Part shown: piece after piece, positions 1 through 9,740 of the stretch | How positions within the stretch are numbered: position 1 is the first letter of the stretch | How the letters are laid out: the number at the start of each line of letters is the position of its first letter | Source: Thermothelomyces thermophilus ATCC 42464 | Taxonomy: Eukaryota > Ascomycota > Sordariomycetes > Sordariales > Chaetomiaceae | DNA length: 64,000 bases | Assembly (NCBI RefSeq): GCF_000226095.1 | Contig: NC_016472.1 | Location: 186,001 to 250,000 of the forward strand | Reading direction: 5' to 3' | The notes under the pieces: generated by a model | Databases searched by the model: none | What the model was told of the DNA's origin: nothing | Seen by the model: only the letters and a program-made list of their open reading frames with translations | Translations under genes and position numbers: made by a program

Positions 1-1819
1 GTTAATTAGTAACTGCCCAGGGGCCTTGTGCCTGTGTACTTTGCATGTACTGTACTCGCATTCCTACACGTATACGGAGTAGGACCTTTACTAAGGTTCC
101 TTGGTGGAAGACGTGGAAGAAGAGAGTGAGTACATGTGATTACGAGAGGAAAATAGGGGCTAGACCTTCCGTGGATCAATTCACCTCTTTTGTTGGCAAG
201 CACGGAAGCACGGAGGGTATATGAGAGGCCAATTATGTTGTGGTGACAATGGTGGATAACGAGTCAGATTCAGTCTAGGTTAGCTGCCTTCCACCTGAAG
301 ACGTGACATCCTGATGATTCCCGGCTACGAGATGTGAAAAGTGCTATGCTACGACAGCGCCAAGGGCATCCATCAGCCGAAAAATCTTGTTGAAACGATC
401 AGGCACTCGCATCTTCCTGGACAATGGCAGGCGGCCAACGGGGATCATACAAACAGAACGACATGGTCACGAGCTGCCTAGCAGGGTCCGTATCCGTCGT
501 CCGTAGAACTCATCCCAGTTTCTCAAGCCATCCTGCGTCCAACAAGGTGAATACACTTGATAGACAGCTCCCAAGCTCCCCCCGAGCCAGTGCGTCGTCA
601 TCTGAGTTTCAACCGTTGCTGTGTTCCGTAGTCTGGCAAAGACCCGGGCGCATCGTGACCCATTCCCTGGCTGGCCAACCACACGCCCCCTACACCCCCC
701 GGCTTCTTTCTCCGCCCCTGGATCCCCACTGCACATCTACCACGCAGTGTACACTAAGGGTGACGAGGACTCTTAAGAAGGTTCCGGCGCCGATCGTGGG
801 GAAATCTGCAAGATACCGTCCCGCGGATGTTCTTCCGCTCTTCCGGAGGCGATGCAAAACGGTTGTTCGGGCGCTTCGTGCTTGTCGCCAGCTCGCAAGG
901 GGGTACGCGGGGGGTCAGGGCAACATACTCGTACGTGCTGCGTACGTACATTGTATGGCTGAATAATGGACTACCGCTCTCCCCCCCCCCCCTTTTTTTT
1001 TTTTTTTTTTTTTGCGTCGTGGTTCGAGCGAGTTTGGGGGACAGAGCTCGGTCTGGCCTCACCTCGCCGTCGTCCCGAACTGACGAGGTCAGATCCAAGG
1101 TGGAGAGTTAAGCGGCCGGGAGAAGGGCCCGAAGACCGCTCCGGCATGGAGGGATCCCAACAAACTTAACACATTCCGGTAATCCAGACCCGGTCTGACC
1201 ATTCCCATGCTCGCCTGCCACGTGCTTAGTGTAGTGTCTCCCATCTCTGCCGAGAAGTGCGTTCCGGACGGGCCGTCCCTCTCCTGCAGCAGGCCGTGAA
1301 ACACGAAAAAAAAGCAAGGCAGAGAGCAAAGAATGGGCTTAAGTGGGAAATATAGTCTCACGATGCCATCCGGATGCGGTGCCGAGATAGCCGGGGGCAA
1401 CGGCTGATCAGGCCCCCCCTCAGGCGCCCCCCTTTCTCGGGGGCTGGTCTTGTGATCTCTTGGAGGGCGGCATGGCCTCCCTCACCGGTGTGGCTCGCTC
1501 GCAGGCCTGGTTGGTCTCGCTTCCCGGGTCGGTGAGAAGGAGACCAATAGAACTCGCCAGGCGAGCGGCGTGCCTCGTTTCGGCCATTGCCTCGGTAGTC
1601 GCAGCTGCCAGCAGGGGGGAAAAGGGGGGGGAGGGCACCTGCCCTCACTTAAACATGGCTTTCGTTGGGCTTGCCTCGGCTCTGCTCTGCTGTGGGACGA
1701 TATATAATAAGGCAGCGCGTCTCGCCATCCTGCCCCCGCGCGCGCGGGGACTGGAGAGTAATAAGAAACTTTCCCAGGCTCCCTCCCTTTGCACGCTTCC
1801 GGTTCACGCCCTCACACGC
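1..1819. other. Left-edge intergenic region, no supported gene
   Basis: No open frame here has recognisable protein character; the longest (424-966, plus) has an erratic composition and no family resemblance. The stretch contains a homopolymer junction of 12 C followed by 21 T at 981-1013, one copy of the dispersed TACGGAGTA motif at 73-81, and a TATATAA-like stretch near 1700 followed by CT-rich DNA that directly abuts the 3' end of the minus-strand P-loop gene. Confidence 0.6.
981..1013. repeat. C12-T21 homopolymer junction
   Basis: Twelve C residues are followed immediately by twenty-one T residues (A21G12 on the other strand). It lies outside any supported gene. It is read directly from the sequence; its exact length is prone to sequencing or assembly error. 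Confidence 0.9.
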
Positions 1820-3343
1820 TCAGGCGACCAGACGCTCCCCGCCTAGTCCCCCGGTCTCGCGGGCGCCGCCGCCGCCGTCCTTGTACAGCTCGGCCTCCCG
1901 CTCCGCTTCCAACCCCTTGACGAACTCGACAATCTGCAGCGCCGCCTCGAAAGCCGGCACGTATGTGACGTCCACCGTCAACCCGGGCCCGGCCGGCCTC
2001 GCCAGCTCGGGGGCGTGCCTATGCGCCCGACACTCCTCCTTCTCAACCAACCCTGGTCCAGCACCGGCGCCAGCACTAGCATCAGCACCGGGGCTGGGTG
2101 AGCTCCGCGACCGCATCCTCCCGCCGTCGCCACTGCCGTCGTCGTCTTCTCTCCGTCCCTCCGTGCCCGACACTGCCTCGCCTCCTGCTGGTGGTGGTGG
2201 TGGTGGTGATGACCCACGACCACCACGACCACCACGACCACCACGACCACCACGACCACCACGACCACCACGACCACCACCGCCACCATAACCGCCACCC
2301 GCCGCCGCCGCCGTCGGCATCGAAGTCGTCGACGACATCCTCGCCGGCATCGTCCCCCTCCTCGGGCGACGGGGCCCCTCGCCGCACCGCAGCACGACGC
2401 CCGCGAACGGCCGGCCCGCCCGGGCGGCCGCCGCCTCGAAGGTGCGCAGCGCCGCCCGCCCCGCGGGGGTGTCGGGCGCGCAGGCCGGGAGGATGGCGAT
2501 GCGCCGGCGGTTCGCCGGGGAGGCCAGCAGGGCCGCGAGGTTCTCGGTGCTGCAGGGCGTCGGGACGGGGAGGGCCTCCTCCGTTGGGAGAGCTGCAGTC
2601 TCGGACGTCAGGGGCAGGCTGGGAAGAAGCGGGGAGGTGGTGATGTTTGTGGTGTTTGTGGTGTTTGTTGTTGTTGTTGGCGTTGTTGTGGTGGTGGTGT
2701 TGAGAGGCTTGGTCATCATCGTCGGGAAGGCGACTGGGCAAAAAGAGACATGGTTTTTCGAGGGTGAGATGACGGTGGCAGAAGCGGGCATGAGGTCGGT
2801 AACAGAAATCGGGACGGGAGACGTGGCTGTGGTCTTGATGGCGGGCCGCGCAGCTGACGCCGGGGAGGTGGGCGTGGCTAAGGTTGTGTCGGAAGAGATG
2901 GATCCGGAGCTGGAGGTCGCCGACGAGTAGACCGGAGGGGCGGAGGAGAAGTAGGAGAAGGAAGGTGACGATGGCAGCGGACCCAGAGTGTCGGCGTCCG
3001 GGTCGAGGTCGAAAGAGTGGTAGCGCGGATGCTCCGGAGTCAAGAGGGGTGGGCAGTGCTCGTCTCGACGGTGGTAATTGTGTCTGGACATGCGCCCGGC
3101 GTCGCCGTAGCGGTTGTCGCCGCCGCCGGTAGTCTCCCGTCCGACGCTGCGGACGTCGATGAGCAGAGACTTGTCCTTACCCAGGAGAAGCGTCAGACAC
3201 TCGGCTACCGTCTCTTTTCCGACGCCGTGCCAACCATTAATGTACACCAGCGGTGCCGGGGCCGGGTCCATCGGCCGGCGGAAGATGTCAGGGGCCGAGC
3301 GAGAGGCGACCAGGGGAGGGCGGCGGTTGGGAACGCCACTCAT
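1820..3343 (-). CDS. P-loop NTPase-like protein of unknown function, with a Gly/Arg repeat
   Basis: A single uninterrupted frame of 507 codons. Near the N-terminus (about residues 32-44) it reads VYINGWHGVGKET, a Walker A (P-loop) sequence preceded by a hydrophobic beta strand, followed by LLLGKDKSLLIDVRS, as in small nucleoside/phosphotransferase-type P-loop proteins. A conserved-looking PLLTPEHPRYHSFDLD block follows, then about 150 residues of Ser/Thr/Pro-rich disorder. A second ordered block (around RRIAILPACAPDTPAGRAAL) and a C-terminal helix (TYVPAFEAALQIVEFVKGLE) complete the fold. Between them a 9-bp DNA repeat (2212-2282) encodes a Gly-Gly-Arg tract followed by Ser/Pro- and Gly-rich sequence. 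Seen: P-loop and repeat. Inferred: a kinase-like nucleotide-binding protein. The substrate is unknown and I cannot name a characterised orthologue. An alternative start at Met26 would keep the P-loop. Confidence 0.7.
   Translation of the reverse strand: MSGVPNRRPPLVASRSAPDIFRRPMDPAPAPLVYINGWHGVGKETVAECLTLLLGKDKSLLIDVRSVGRETTGGGDNRYGDAGRMSRHNYHRRDEHCPPLLTPEHPRYHSFDLDPDADTLGPLPSSPSFSYFSSAPPVYSSATSSSGSISSDTTLATPTSPASAARPAIKTTATSPVPISVTDLMPASATVISPSKNHVSFCPVAFPTMMTKPLNTTTTTTPTTTTNTTNTTNITTSPLLPSLPLTSETAALPTEEALPVPTPCSTENLAALLASPANRRRIAILPACAPDTPAGRAALRTFEAAAARAGRPFAGVVLRCGEGPRRPRRGTMPARMSSTTSMPTAAAAGGGYGGGGGRGGRGGRGGRGGRGGRGGRGSSPPPPPPAGGEAVSGTEGRREDDDGSGDGGRMRSRSSPSPGADASAGAGAGPGLVEKEECRAHRHAPELARPAGPGLTVDVTYVPAFEAALQIVEFVKGLEAEREAELYKDGGGGARETGGLGGERLVA
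2212..2282. repeat. 9-bp coding minisatellite (CACCACGAC)n
   Basis: About eight tandem copies of CACCACGAC lie inside the minus-strand P-loop gene, where they encode repeated Gly-Gly-Arg. Because the period is nine bases, the repeat stays open on both strands and produces long artefactual frames there (Pro/Arg or His/Asp repeats on plus, Val or Trp repeats on minus). Copy number is likely to vary between strains. Confidence 0.85.
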
Positions 3344-4129
3344 CGGGATGATTCTCTCAATTGACTACCGCTCCAGCAGTATCGCGGTAGGCCCAATGGT
3401 TGGTTTCGCGCTCGATCTCGCAATCGGCGAAATCACAACAGTGGACGGTGTCCATGGCGATAAATAAAAGCCTGAGGAAGTAGAGGATTCGCAGGCTAAG
3501 CCCCATGATTCGCTCCCATCCATTCTGATATGAGCATGGCCACAGCGCAGGGGCGCGCGTCCCTGTGGTTTTAGAATGAGGGGAATTTGTGGGATATGGA
3601 TCTGGCCAAGCCGCCTCGGCTATCGACTTGACTCAGGTTGGCTCCTCCGAGACGTGGAGGATCAACCTTTTGGAGACCGGATGGCCGACTTGGGACATCG
3701 ACCTGGAGATCAGGGATCGGGGGGGCGAAAAGCTTAAGGTAACGTCCATGAGCGTCCGCGGAGGCCCGCGGAGGCCCGCGGCTTTTCCAGGAAGCACGCC
3801 TTTCCAGGAGCACCCTAGTCTGGGTCTGGCAGGGGAGCCATAAGGTACTTGAACACCTCTTGATACAGACGGAGCAGACATGCCGGGTCAGCTTGACTCG
3901 TGCGGACGGAAAGGCAAACGCGGGCTCTCACTATTGGGTAGAACGTATTTCGGCTTCAAAAGAAGAAAAGCACTGCGTAAGTCCAGACAAAATCCGGTCA
4001 TTACAAAATGTATTCCCCGTACACGTGAGGGTCGGGCAAGGAGGAGTCAAAGCAAGGGTGCCGCCCCAGGCCGGGTGGGCGATGACGGCAGAGCAGAACA
4101 ACAATGTCGTACACCCCCACCCTCGTGTT
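3344..4129. other. Intergenic region
   Basis: Lies between the start of the P-loop gene and the 3' end of the next minus-strand gene, so it should hold the promoter and 5' leader of the former and the 3' UTR of the latter. It has a short direct duplication (GCGGAGGCCC twice, near 3759-3779). The small open frames here overlap on both strands and none resembles a protein I know. Confidence 0.5.
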
Positions 4130-5375
4130 TCACACTTTACCCCCCAAGTACATTATGTTTTGCTTGATGGCTTCGGTGAGCTCTTTTTGACCAGTGTAAG
4201 CATATGCCACCGTCCTCGCCCATACTTCTGGGTGGGGCAGAGGGACATCGATTATGTCACCCTTAGCAACAAGCCCCGAGTAGATGAGGGCGGCCAGAAC
4301 GGGGAAGAAGGCGATTGCATATTTTCTGTCTGCCGCGTAAGCTTCGTTAGTGCTTATCCATGAGGTAGTCGTAGCAGCCCTGGAAGCGCTCACGAATCGG
4401 CATTGTATATGTGTTTCGAACAGGGGACTTGCCAACCCCCAACGTGGATCTGGCGCTTTCTCCTGTAGATGAGCGCCGCCGACCCGTGGGGAGGGGCCAC
4501 CGGTTGGTAATCTCAGTGGACGACCGCTGTGATCCTGCCGACACGGGCGACGGCTCCGGGATTGTCGCTCTGAGGCTATCCATGTCGAACTCTCGCCGAA
4601 GGAGGAACGGCTTTCGATTCGGCGCGCACGGTTTCACGAGCGCACGGATCGTGACCTTGCTCCCGCCACCGGACGGCTGTTCTGTTACTGCGGTTGCCTG
4701 ATCGGTCAAGAAGTTGTCGCTGTGCCTCCGAAGCGCAACAGCCGCCACGAAGCAGTCAGCGATGGCGCCGTTATCAAGGTAGAGGTGGCCCCAATTGCGC
4801 AAGGCTTCCCGCGCTTGTTGGCTGTTGCGTCGCCCATTCGCAAGCGCTGGTGCCAGCGACTGGCGGTGGCCATCAGCAGCGCTGGCGGATGTCAGCGTTT
4901 GTTGCGATAGCTGACCGGGCACGCCCTTGAGCAGTATCTCTCTTGTCTGGGACGCGATGGTTTGGGTTTCCGGGCTCTGCAAGAAGCCAGGAGATCGCGG
5001 CGATGGCGCTGGAGAGCGAGGCAAGGGCGAGCTGGTAGTTGACGGGTGTCGAGCGCTCAAGGCCTGCTGCTCAGAGATGGGCGATAGTAGGCGGGCCGTA
5101 GTTGGTGACTGCTGGGATCCGCGCCTCCCACGGTGGTCCAGCCGGCCCAGCCTGTCCACAAGAGCTCGCTCGTGCGCTCTCATAATGTGGTCATAGCTGG
5201 GCGACGCTGGGTATAAGGGGCTGGGCAAGGTCAACGAAGCAGAGTAGAGAGGGTTTGTTGCCGAATCCGGCATGGTCCTGGGGCAGGAAAGTTCCTGGTC
5301 GCCGCGGCCAGTCAGGACCGGAGGCAACTCGGGCCGGGCTCGAGTTTGTGTCTCCATGCCGGAGTTGCTGGGCAT
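4130..5375 (-). CDS. Disordered protein with C-terminal BTB/POZ-like segment, function unknown
   Basis: Two exons, 5375-4394 and 4329-4130, joined by a 64-nt intron (donor GTGAGC, branch CACTAACG, acceptor GGCAG), give 393 residues. Without the splice the frame stops at 4347. Residues 1-330 are Ser/Pro/Arg-rich and probably disordered, with one more ordered stretch (around LRNWGHLYLDNGAIADCFVAAVALRR). The last 65 residues are ordered: RKYAIAFFPVLAALIYSGLV, then PLPHPEVWARTVAYAYTGQ and LTEAIKQNIMYLGGKV. The pattern 'LPHPExWxxTVxYxYTGxxEL...NixYLGG' resembles the second half of BTB/POZ folds in fungal proteins. The start is uncertain: Met7 or the Met encoded at 5273 are alternatives. It is divergent from GWT1 across about 1.06 kb. 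Seen: splice and C-terminal pattern. Inferred: a BTB-like interaction module. No function is assigned. Confidence 0.6.
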
Positions 5376-6436
5376 CGTTCTGTCCTTCTCTCAGATGACT
5401 CTTGCCACAGTCTGGTTTGGTACAGTGGTGAACGAACAACCTTGTTGGTGTCGGGCAGGATCTCCGAGGTGTTTGGGGTAACATGCCGGCGACGACGAGG
5501 TCGGCGGCACAGCCCGGGTTGCTATGCTGCTTTTGTATCACCTCCTTTCCCCGGTCGATGAGCGAATGCCGCCCTAAAAGCAGGCCTCGGTGAGTCAAGC
5601 AGAAGCAGCGGCGCAAGGCAAAGGTCTGGGCGAATCATCAGTCTGCGGGCAGACAAAGACGACCTGCAGGACCTCTAGCAATCTTATGCCACACTCCCAG
5701 GGCGTCATCACGGCCTCTGTGATGTGCAGTCTCCCGGCATAGCCCGGGCTGGCGAACAAAGAAAGCGCCACTGGAAAAAAACTGTTTGCAACATTCTGAA
5801 CTTCGGAGCCGAGGTCCGGAATGGCTGACTTCACCTGGATTTCCTAGCCTTTGTAGTTGCTGGTAGTGCAGGTCGAGGGTTGTAGTAAAAAGAAAGCTGT
5901 CGGGGTAGCTTGTATCGCTTTTTACCCGAGCCTTGATCTAGCTCACAGCATGAGGTGGGAAAAAAAATTATGTTCGGAGGGTAGAGCATTCTCAAGCGAA
6001 TATGGTAGGTAGTACCTACTATGTATGTACATACATACTAGTATACCTAAGATGGGGTGAGAGCACACGGTAGGAGCCTGCCACTGTCTGGAATGTGACG
6101 GGCAGTGGCTCTGGGGGTCTTGGCAGCCTGGGAATCTTCGAGGTTTGTCATTGGCTGAACTGGCCACCTTGGGGACCAGCGATTTCCTCTGCCAGGAAGC
6201 CGCAAGCTGGCATCGCCAGAGCTAGCATCCGGGAACTCCACCATCACTTCTCATTCAACATCCTTTCTGCCGGGTTCCGACACCTTCCTTCCTTATCCCA
6301 AGATCCGTGCTGCCGGACTGCTTACCATTGGGAACATGTTTTCTTAGCATTGGCCACCAATCTTTCTCTTTGACACACGCCTTGGCCCCTATCTCTAATC
6401 CCTCCCCAATTCATTTTCTCTCTCTCATTTTGGACC
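5376..6436. promoter_or_regulatory. Shared divergent upstream region of the BTB-like gene and GWT1
   Basis: About 1.06 kb separates two divergently transcribed genes. It contains a perfect 18-bp palindrome, TATGTATGTACATACATA (6020-6037), embedded in a run of TAGGTAGTACCTA-like dyads (6004-6050), and a CT-rich stretch just before the GWT1 start (6395-6432) typical of fungal leaders. No TATA box at a convincing position. No gene was found between the two starts. Confidence 0.5.
6020..6037. repeat. 18-bp perfect palindrome TATGTATGTACATACATA
   Basis: A perfect dyad, found again identically at 9723-9740. Here it is flanked by a second imperfect dyad (GGTAGTACC). Whether it is a protein-binding site or a dispersed mini-repeat cannot be told from the sequence. 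Confidence 0.7.
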
Positions 6437-8046
6437 ATGGCAAGCCTGGCCAACAATCTGGCCAACGACCTGGCGGAAGCAGGGCAAGCGCCGAGCTATA
6501 AGCAGCTGAAGGAGGACTTTGTCTCAAACCTTACGGGAGGATCAGTCGCAGAGATTGCTCAAGTCTGCGCCGTGGCACCGGTATGAGCTGTCGGACGGAA
6601 TCTATCACATGAAGCCATCATGACCACATGTCGCTGATCAACTAATTGTCCCAGGTTGTTTCGCTTCTGTGGTCCGTCCTGCAGACCCGGCAGGACTTCT
6701 TCAAGCAGTACAGTGCGCTGCCCTTTGCCGTCGACTTCCTCCTCAATGTAGGCGCTCTCCTGCTTTCAGTCACGCTCTACTCGAGCGTGCCTCTCCTCCT
6801 CAATATCCTCCTTCTGTTGCCCGCCGCGCTGGTGTATCTCGGCTTCGCCGACAGCCCCTCGGCGCGCAGGAAGAAACCCCAGCTGCCGCCCAATGCCCAG
6901 TCCAAGACATCACCGGGCCTGCCCGGTGTCGTGTCCACCAAGCCTTTCCTGACCCACTACCGCGGCAACATGCTGGTCGTCACCTGCATATGCATCCTCG
7001 CCGTCGACTTTCGCCTGTTTCCCCGCCGGTTCGCAAAGGTGGAAACCTGGGGCACTTCTCTGATGGACATGGGCGTCGGGTCCTTCGTCTTCTCCGCCGG
7101 CATCGTCGCCTCCCGGGCCGTCCTCAAGGAGCGCGCCGACGGCAAAGCGACACCCCTGGGCACTCGGCTGATGCGGTCGCTGCGGCACTCTGTGCCACTC
7201 CTTGCCCTGGGAGTCGTGAGGCTGCTCAGCGTGAAGGGCCTGGATTACGCTGAGCATGTTACCGAGTATGGAGTGCACTGGAACTTCTTCTTTACTTTGG
7301 GGTTCTTGCCGCCTTTTGTGGCCCTGTTTCAGGCGGCGCTCAGGCTGGTGCCGTCATATGCTGGCCTAGCCCTCCTTCTCGGCATCTCGTACCAGGCTGC
7401 TCTGGAAGGCACAGGGCTGAAGGCCTACGTGCTCACCGCGCCGCGAACCGATCTCCTCTCGATGAACAGGGAGGGCATCTTCAGCTTCTGGGGGTACCTC
7501 GCCATCTTCCTCGCCGGGCAGGACATGGGAATGCTCGTCTTGCCGAGAACCCTCAGCCCCCGGGGCGGGATTTGGACGACCCGCTCCAAGCGCACCACGC
7601 TCGTAGTCAACCTGGCCGGGTGGTCGGCCGTTTGGATGATCCTCTACCTCCTCTGCACCAACTACAAATACGGCGCGGGGCTGACGGTGTCCCGGAGGCT
7701 GGCGAACCTGCCCTACATCCTGTGGGTTGTCGCATTCAACAGCACTCTCGTGTTGGCCTTTTGTCTCGTCGACGTGTTCCTCTTCCCGGGTTTCTACAGG
7801 GCGCAGGACGTCAAGTCGGAGAGGGAAGCCTACGAGACGGCGACGAGCCGCGTGCTGAGGGCGTATAACCGCAACGGTCTGCCCATCTTCCTGCTGGCCA
7901 ATCTATTGACGGGGCTGGTCAACATGACGGTGCCCACGCTGGATGTAGGCAGGCTCGGGACCATGGGCATCTTGCTTGGATATATGGCTATTTTGACCAG
8001 CGTTGCCGTCGGGCTAGACATGCGCGACATTACCATCAAGCTATAG
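6437..8046 (+). CDS. GWT1: GPI-anchored wall transfer protein 1 (GPI inositol acyltransferase)
   Basis: GWT1 (PIG-W in animals) acylates the inositol ring of GlcN-PI, an early step of GPI-anchor synthesis in the ER membrane. Two exons, 6437-6580 and 6655-8046, with a 74-nt intron (donor GTATGA, branch ATCAACTAATT, acceptor CCAG) give 511 residues, a usual length for the family. The first exon supplies the conserved short N-terminus ending in [17 protein letters not shown]. Family landmarks follow: [20 protein letters not shown], then [20 protein letters not shown] and the block [16 protein letters not shown]. About a dozen hydrophobic membrane segments run to the C-terminus, with [20 protein letters not shown] in the middle. 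The start is supported because the first exon restores the conserved N-terminus. The reading frame is intact and no unusual features were seen. Confidence 0.95.
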
Positions 8047-8668
8047 ATGAGGTACTCCTGTGCTACCTCTTATTGACCTTTTTTTGCTTTTTCTTCTTTT
8101 TTTTTCTTGTTTCTTTTCCTGATTTTTGGTGATGCGCCCCTATATTTGGCGCCACTGGATCATTTCGGTTTTCATGCAATGTCGCAGGGTGAGACAAGCG
8201 CGTTGCTTGCGGAACGGGTGGACGCAGCAAGTGTCAAGCATACTAGAGATACGGAATACAGCGACTATCGCTTGTTCTGCAAACTTTGAATTGTTTTCAC
8301 GAAGTTGCTTTTAGCTGCTATAACGCGGGCTTTTTGCCATCGACATGACCACAGAGGACAATTGGAGGATTGTCAGTCATCAGCTTCGAGGGAGCCATGG
8401 TGGCCGTTTTAGCGATGCCTGTCCCGAATTAGCCATCGGTAGACTTATCCGTGTCTGGCCGTTGACAGGCAGACGGATAGTTACAGGACATACATGCGAC
8501 GGTTATTTATGAGGTGAAACTGTGCATTGGATATTCGACAAGTGCTCGATTTCTTGTTTGCAAGATCTTGTTCCTCGAGCGAGCGTATTCCGCAAGTCCC
8601 CTTTTGCAGTTTTTTAGGCCTATACGGAGTACACCCCGTTCAAATACGGCTCGAGCCAGAAATCAGGG

Positions 8669-9045
8669 GAGCTCAACACACAACTCAACACCCACTATTA
8701 GCCCTCCCCGTACATAGGCGCAACACGTATGTAGATAGCTATATACTTCAAGATACGTAGATTCTAACTATACTTTCCGATTAATAATCTAGGCAATACG
8801 TATAGAGATATTAATAGTTAAAAAATACTTACTATTTCGTCAGAAAGATGCTAAAAAATGCCAAGAAATGTTTTAGACGTTTAGAAAGCCTAAAAATCTA
8901 CATTTGAATATCTCTACGTGTATTGCCCGTATTATCAATTAGGTATTATGGTTAGAATCTACGTATCTTAAAGTACAGGGCTATCTATACGCGCGCAACG
9001 TATAGGGGGTGCGCTTCTATTGAGTGTTGAATGTATGCTGAGCTT
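8669..9045. mobile_element. AT-rich foldback (MITE-like) element with long inverted arms
   Basis: The two ends are long imperfect inverted repeats. The left arm (from about 8669 to 8815) contains AGCTCAACAC, CAAGATACGTAGATTCTAAC and GGCAATACGTATAGAGATAT. The right arm, read on the minus strand from 9045 inward to about 8905, contains AGCTCAGCAT, TAAGATACGTAGATTCTAAC and GGCAATACACGTAGAGATAT in the same order. The centre (8820-8900) is very AT-rich. There is no coding capacity, so if mobile it would depend on a transposase elsewhere. The arms differ mostly by small substitutions, suggesting age. No clear target-site duplication is visible at the borders. It could instead be a degenerate palindrome of other origin. 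Confidence 0.7.
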
Positions 9046-9722
9046 CTTGCTGGCTCTATCTAATTAGGCGTCAAATTTGGGGGTGTGGTGCGGCCACTGG
9101 CTTCTGCTCCAGAGGGGGCTTGGCGTTTGGCGGCCACAGTGGTTGTATGCATGCTAATGTTGCTGCTGCAAGGGACGAAAGAGGTACCGCGCGCTGCCCC
9201 TGTCATTGCCGTTCGGTTATCCCGGTTTCTGGGCGTTCGGTCCTGAACCTGCTGTGATGGGCAAGGCGGACAGACTAACTAATGCAGGTGTAACTATCCC
9301 GGATGGCCATGCATACTATCGGATGATGGGAAGTTGTCCTGTTGTGCGTAGTGCATTTGCATGTACGCAGTAGTGCACTAGGTACGGAGTAGTAGTAAGT
9401 ATTCCGTACGTGATGTTCAGACGTGCCTTGCTTCTGGAATTGCCGTGCTGTCTCTTCCAGGCAAGGGGACCCCGCTGGTAGATCAGCCGCAGTCCCGATA
9501 CCGACGACGGTTACCCTGTTAGGATCCTGGGAGCTGTCGACAAGTCGACGGCGTTGCTGGTTTTGGATCGTCGTGGGGATGCCCGTAAGCTTGCTGATCC
9601 CTGTGTTTCCGATATGCACTTCATCTCCGACGTCAATGCCTTCGCGCGATGTCTTCGGCGACGCCGTACGGACCACTCCCTTCTCTCCTCCGCTTGCTGG
9701 TTCGACAAAGCTGCCCAGGAAG

Positions 9723-9740
9723 TATGTATGTACATACATA
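9723..9740. repeat. Second copy of 18-bp palindrome TATGTATGTACATACATA
   Basis: Identical to the palindrome at 6020-6037, 3.7 kb away on the other side of GWT1, and outside any supported gene. Confidence 0.7.

Noticed and set aside
424-966. 180-codon plus-strand open frame near the left edge
   Set aside because: No domain, no homology-like pattern, overlapped by long minus frames in GC-rich DNA; probably chance.
1665-2291. Pro/Arg-repeat open frame on plus
   Set aside because: It is the antisense reading of the 9-bp repeat and Ser/Pro-rich part of the minus-strand P-loop gene.
9275-9739. 154-codon minus-strand open frame
   Set aside because: Some protein-like stretches, but no family recognised, no supportive splice context, and it overlaps an 18-bp palindrome and dispersed-repeat DNA.
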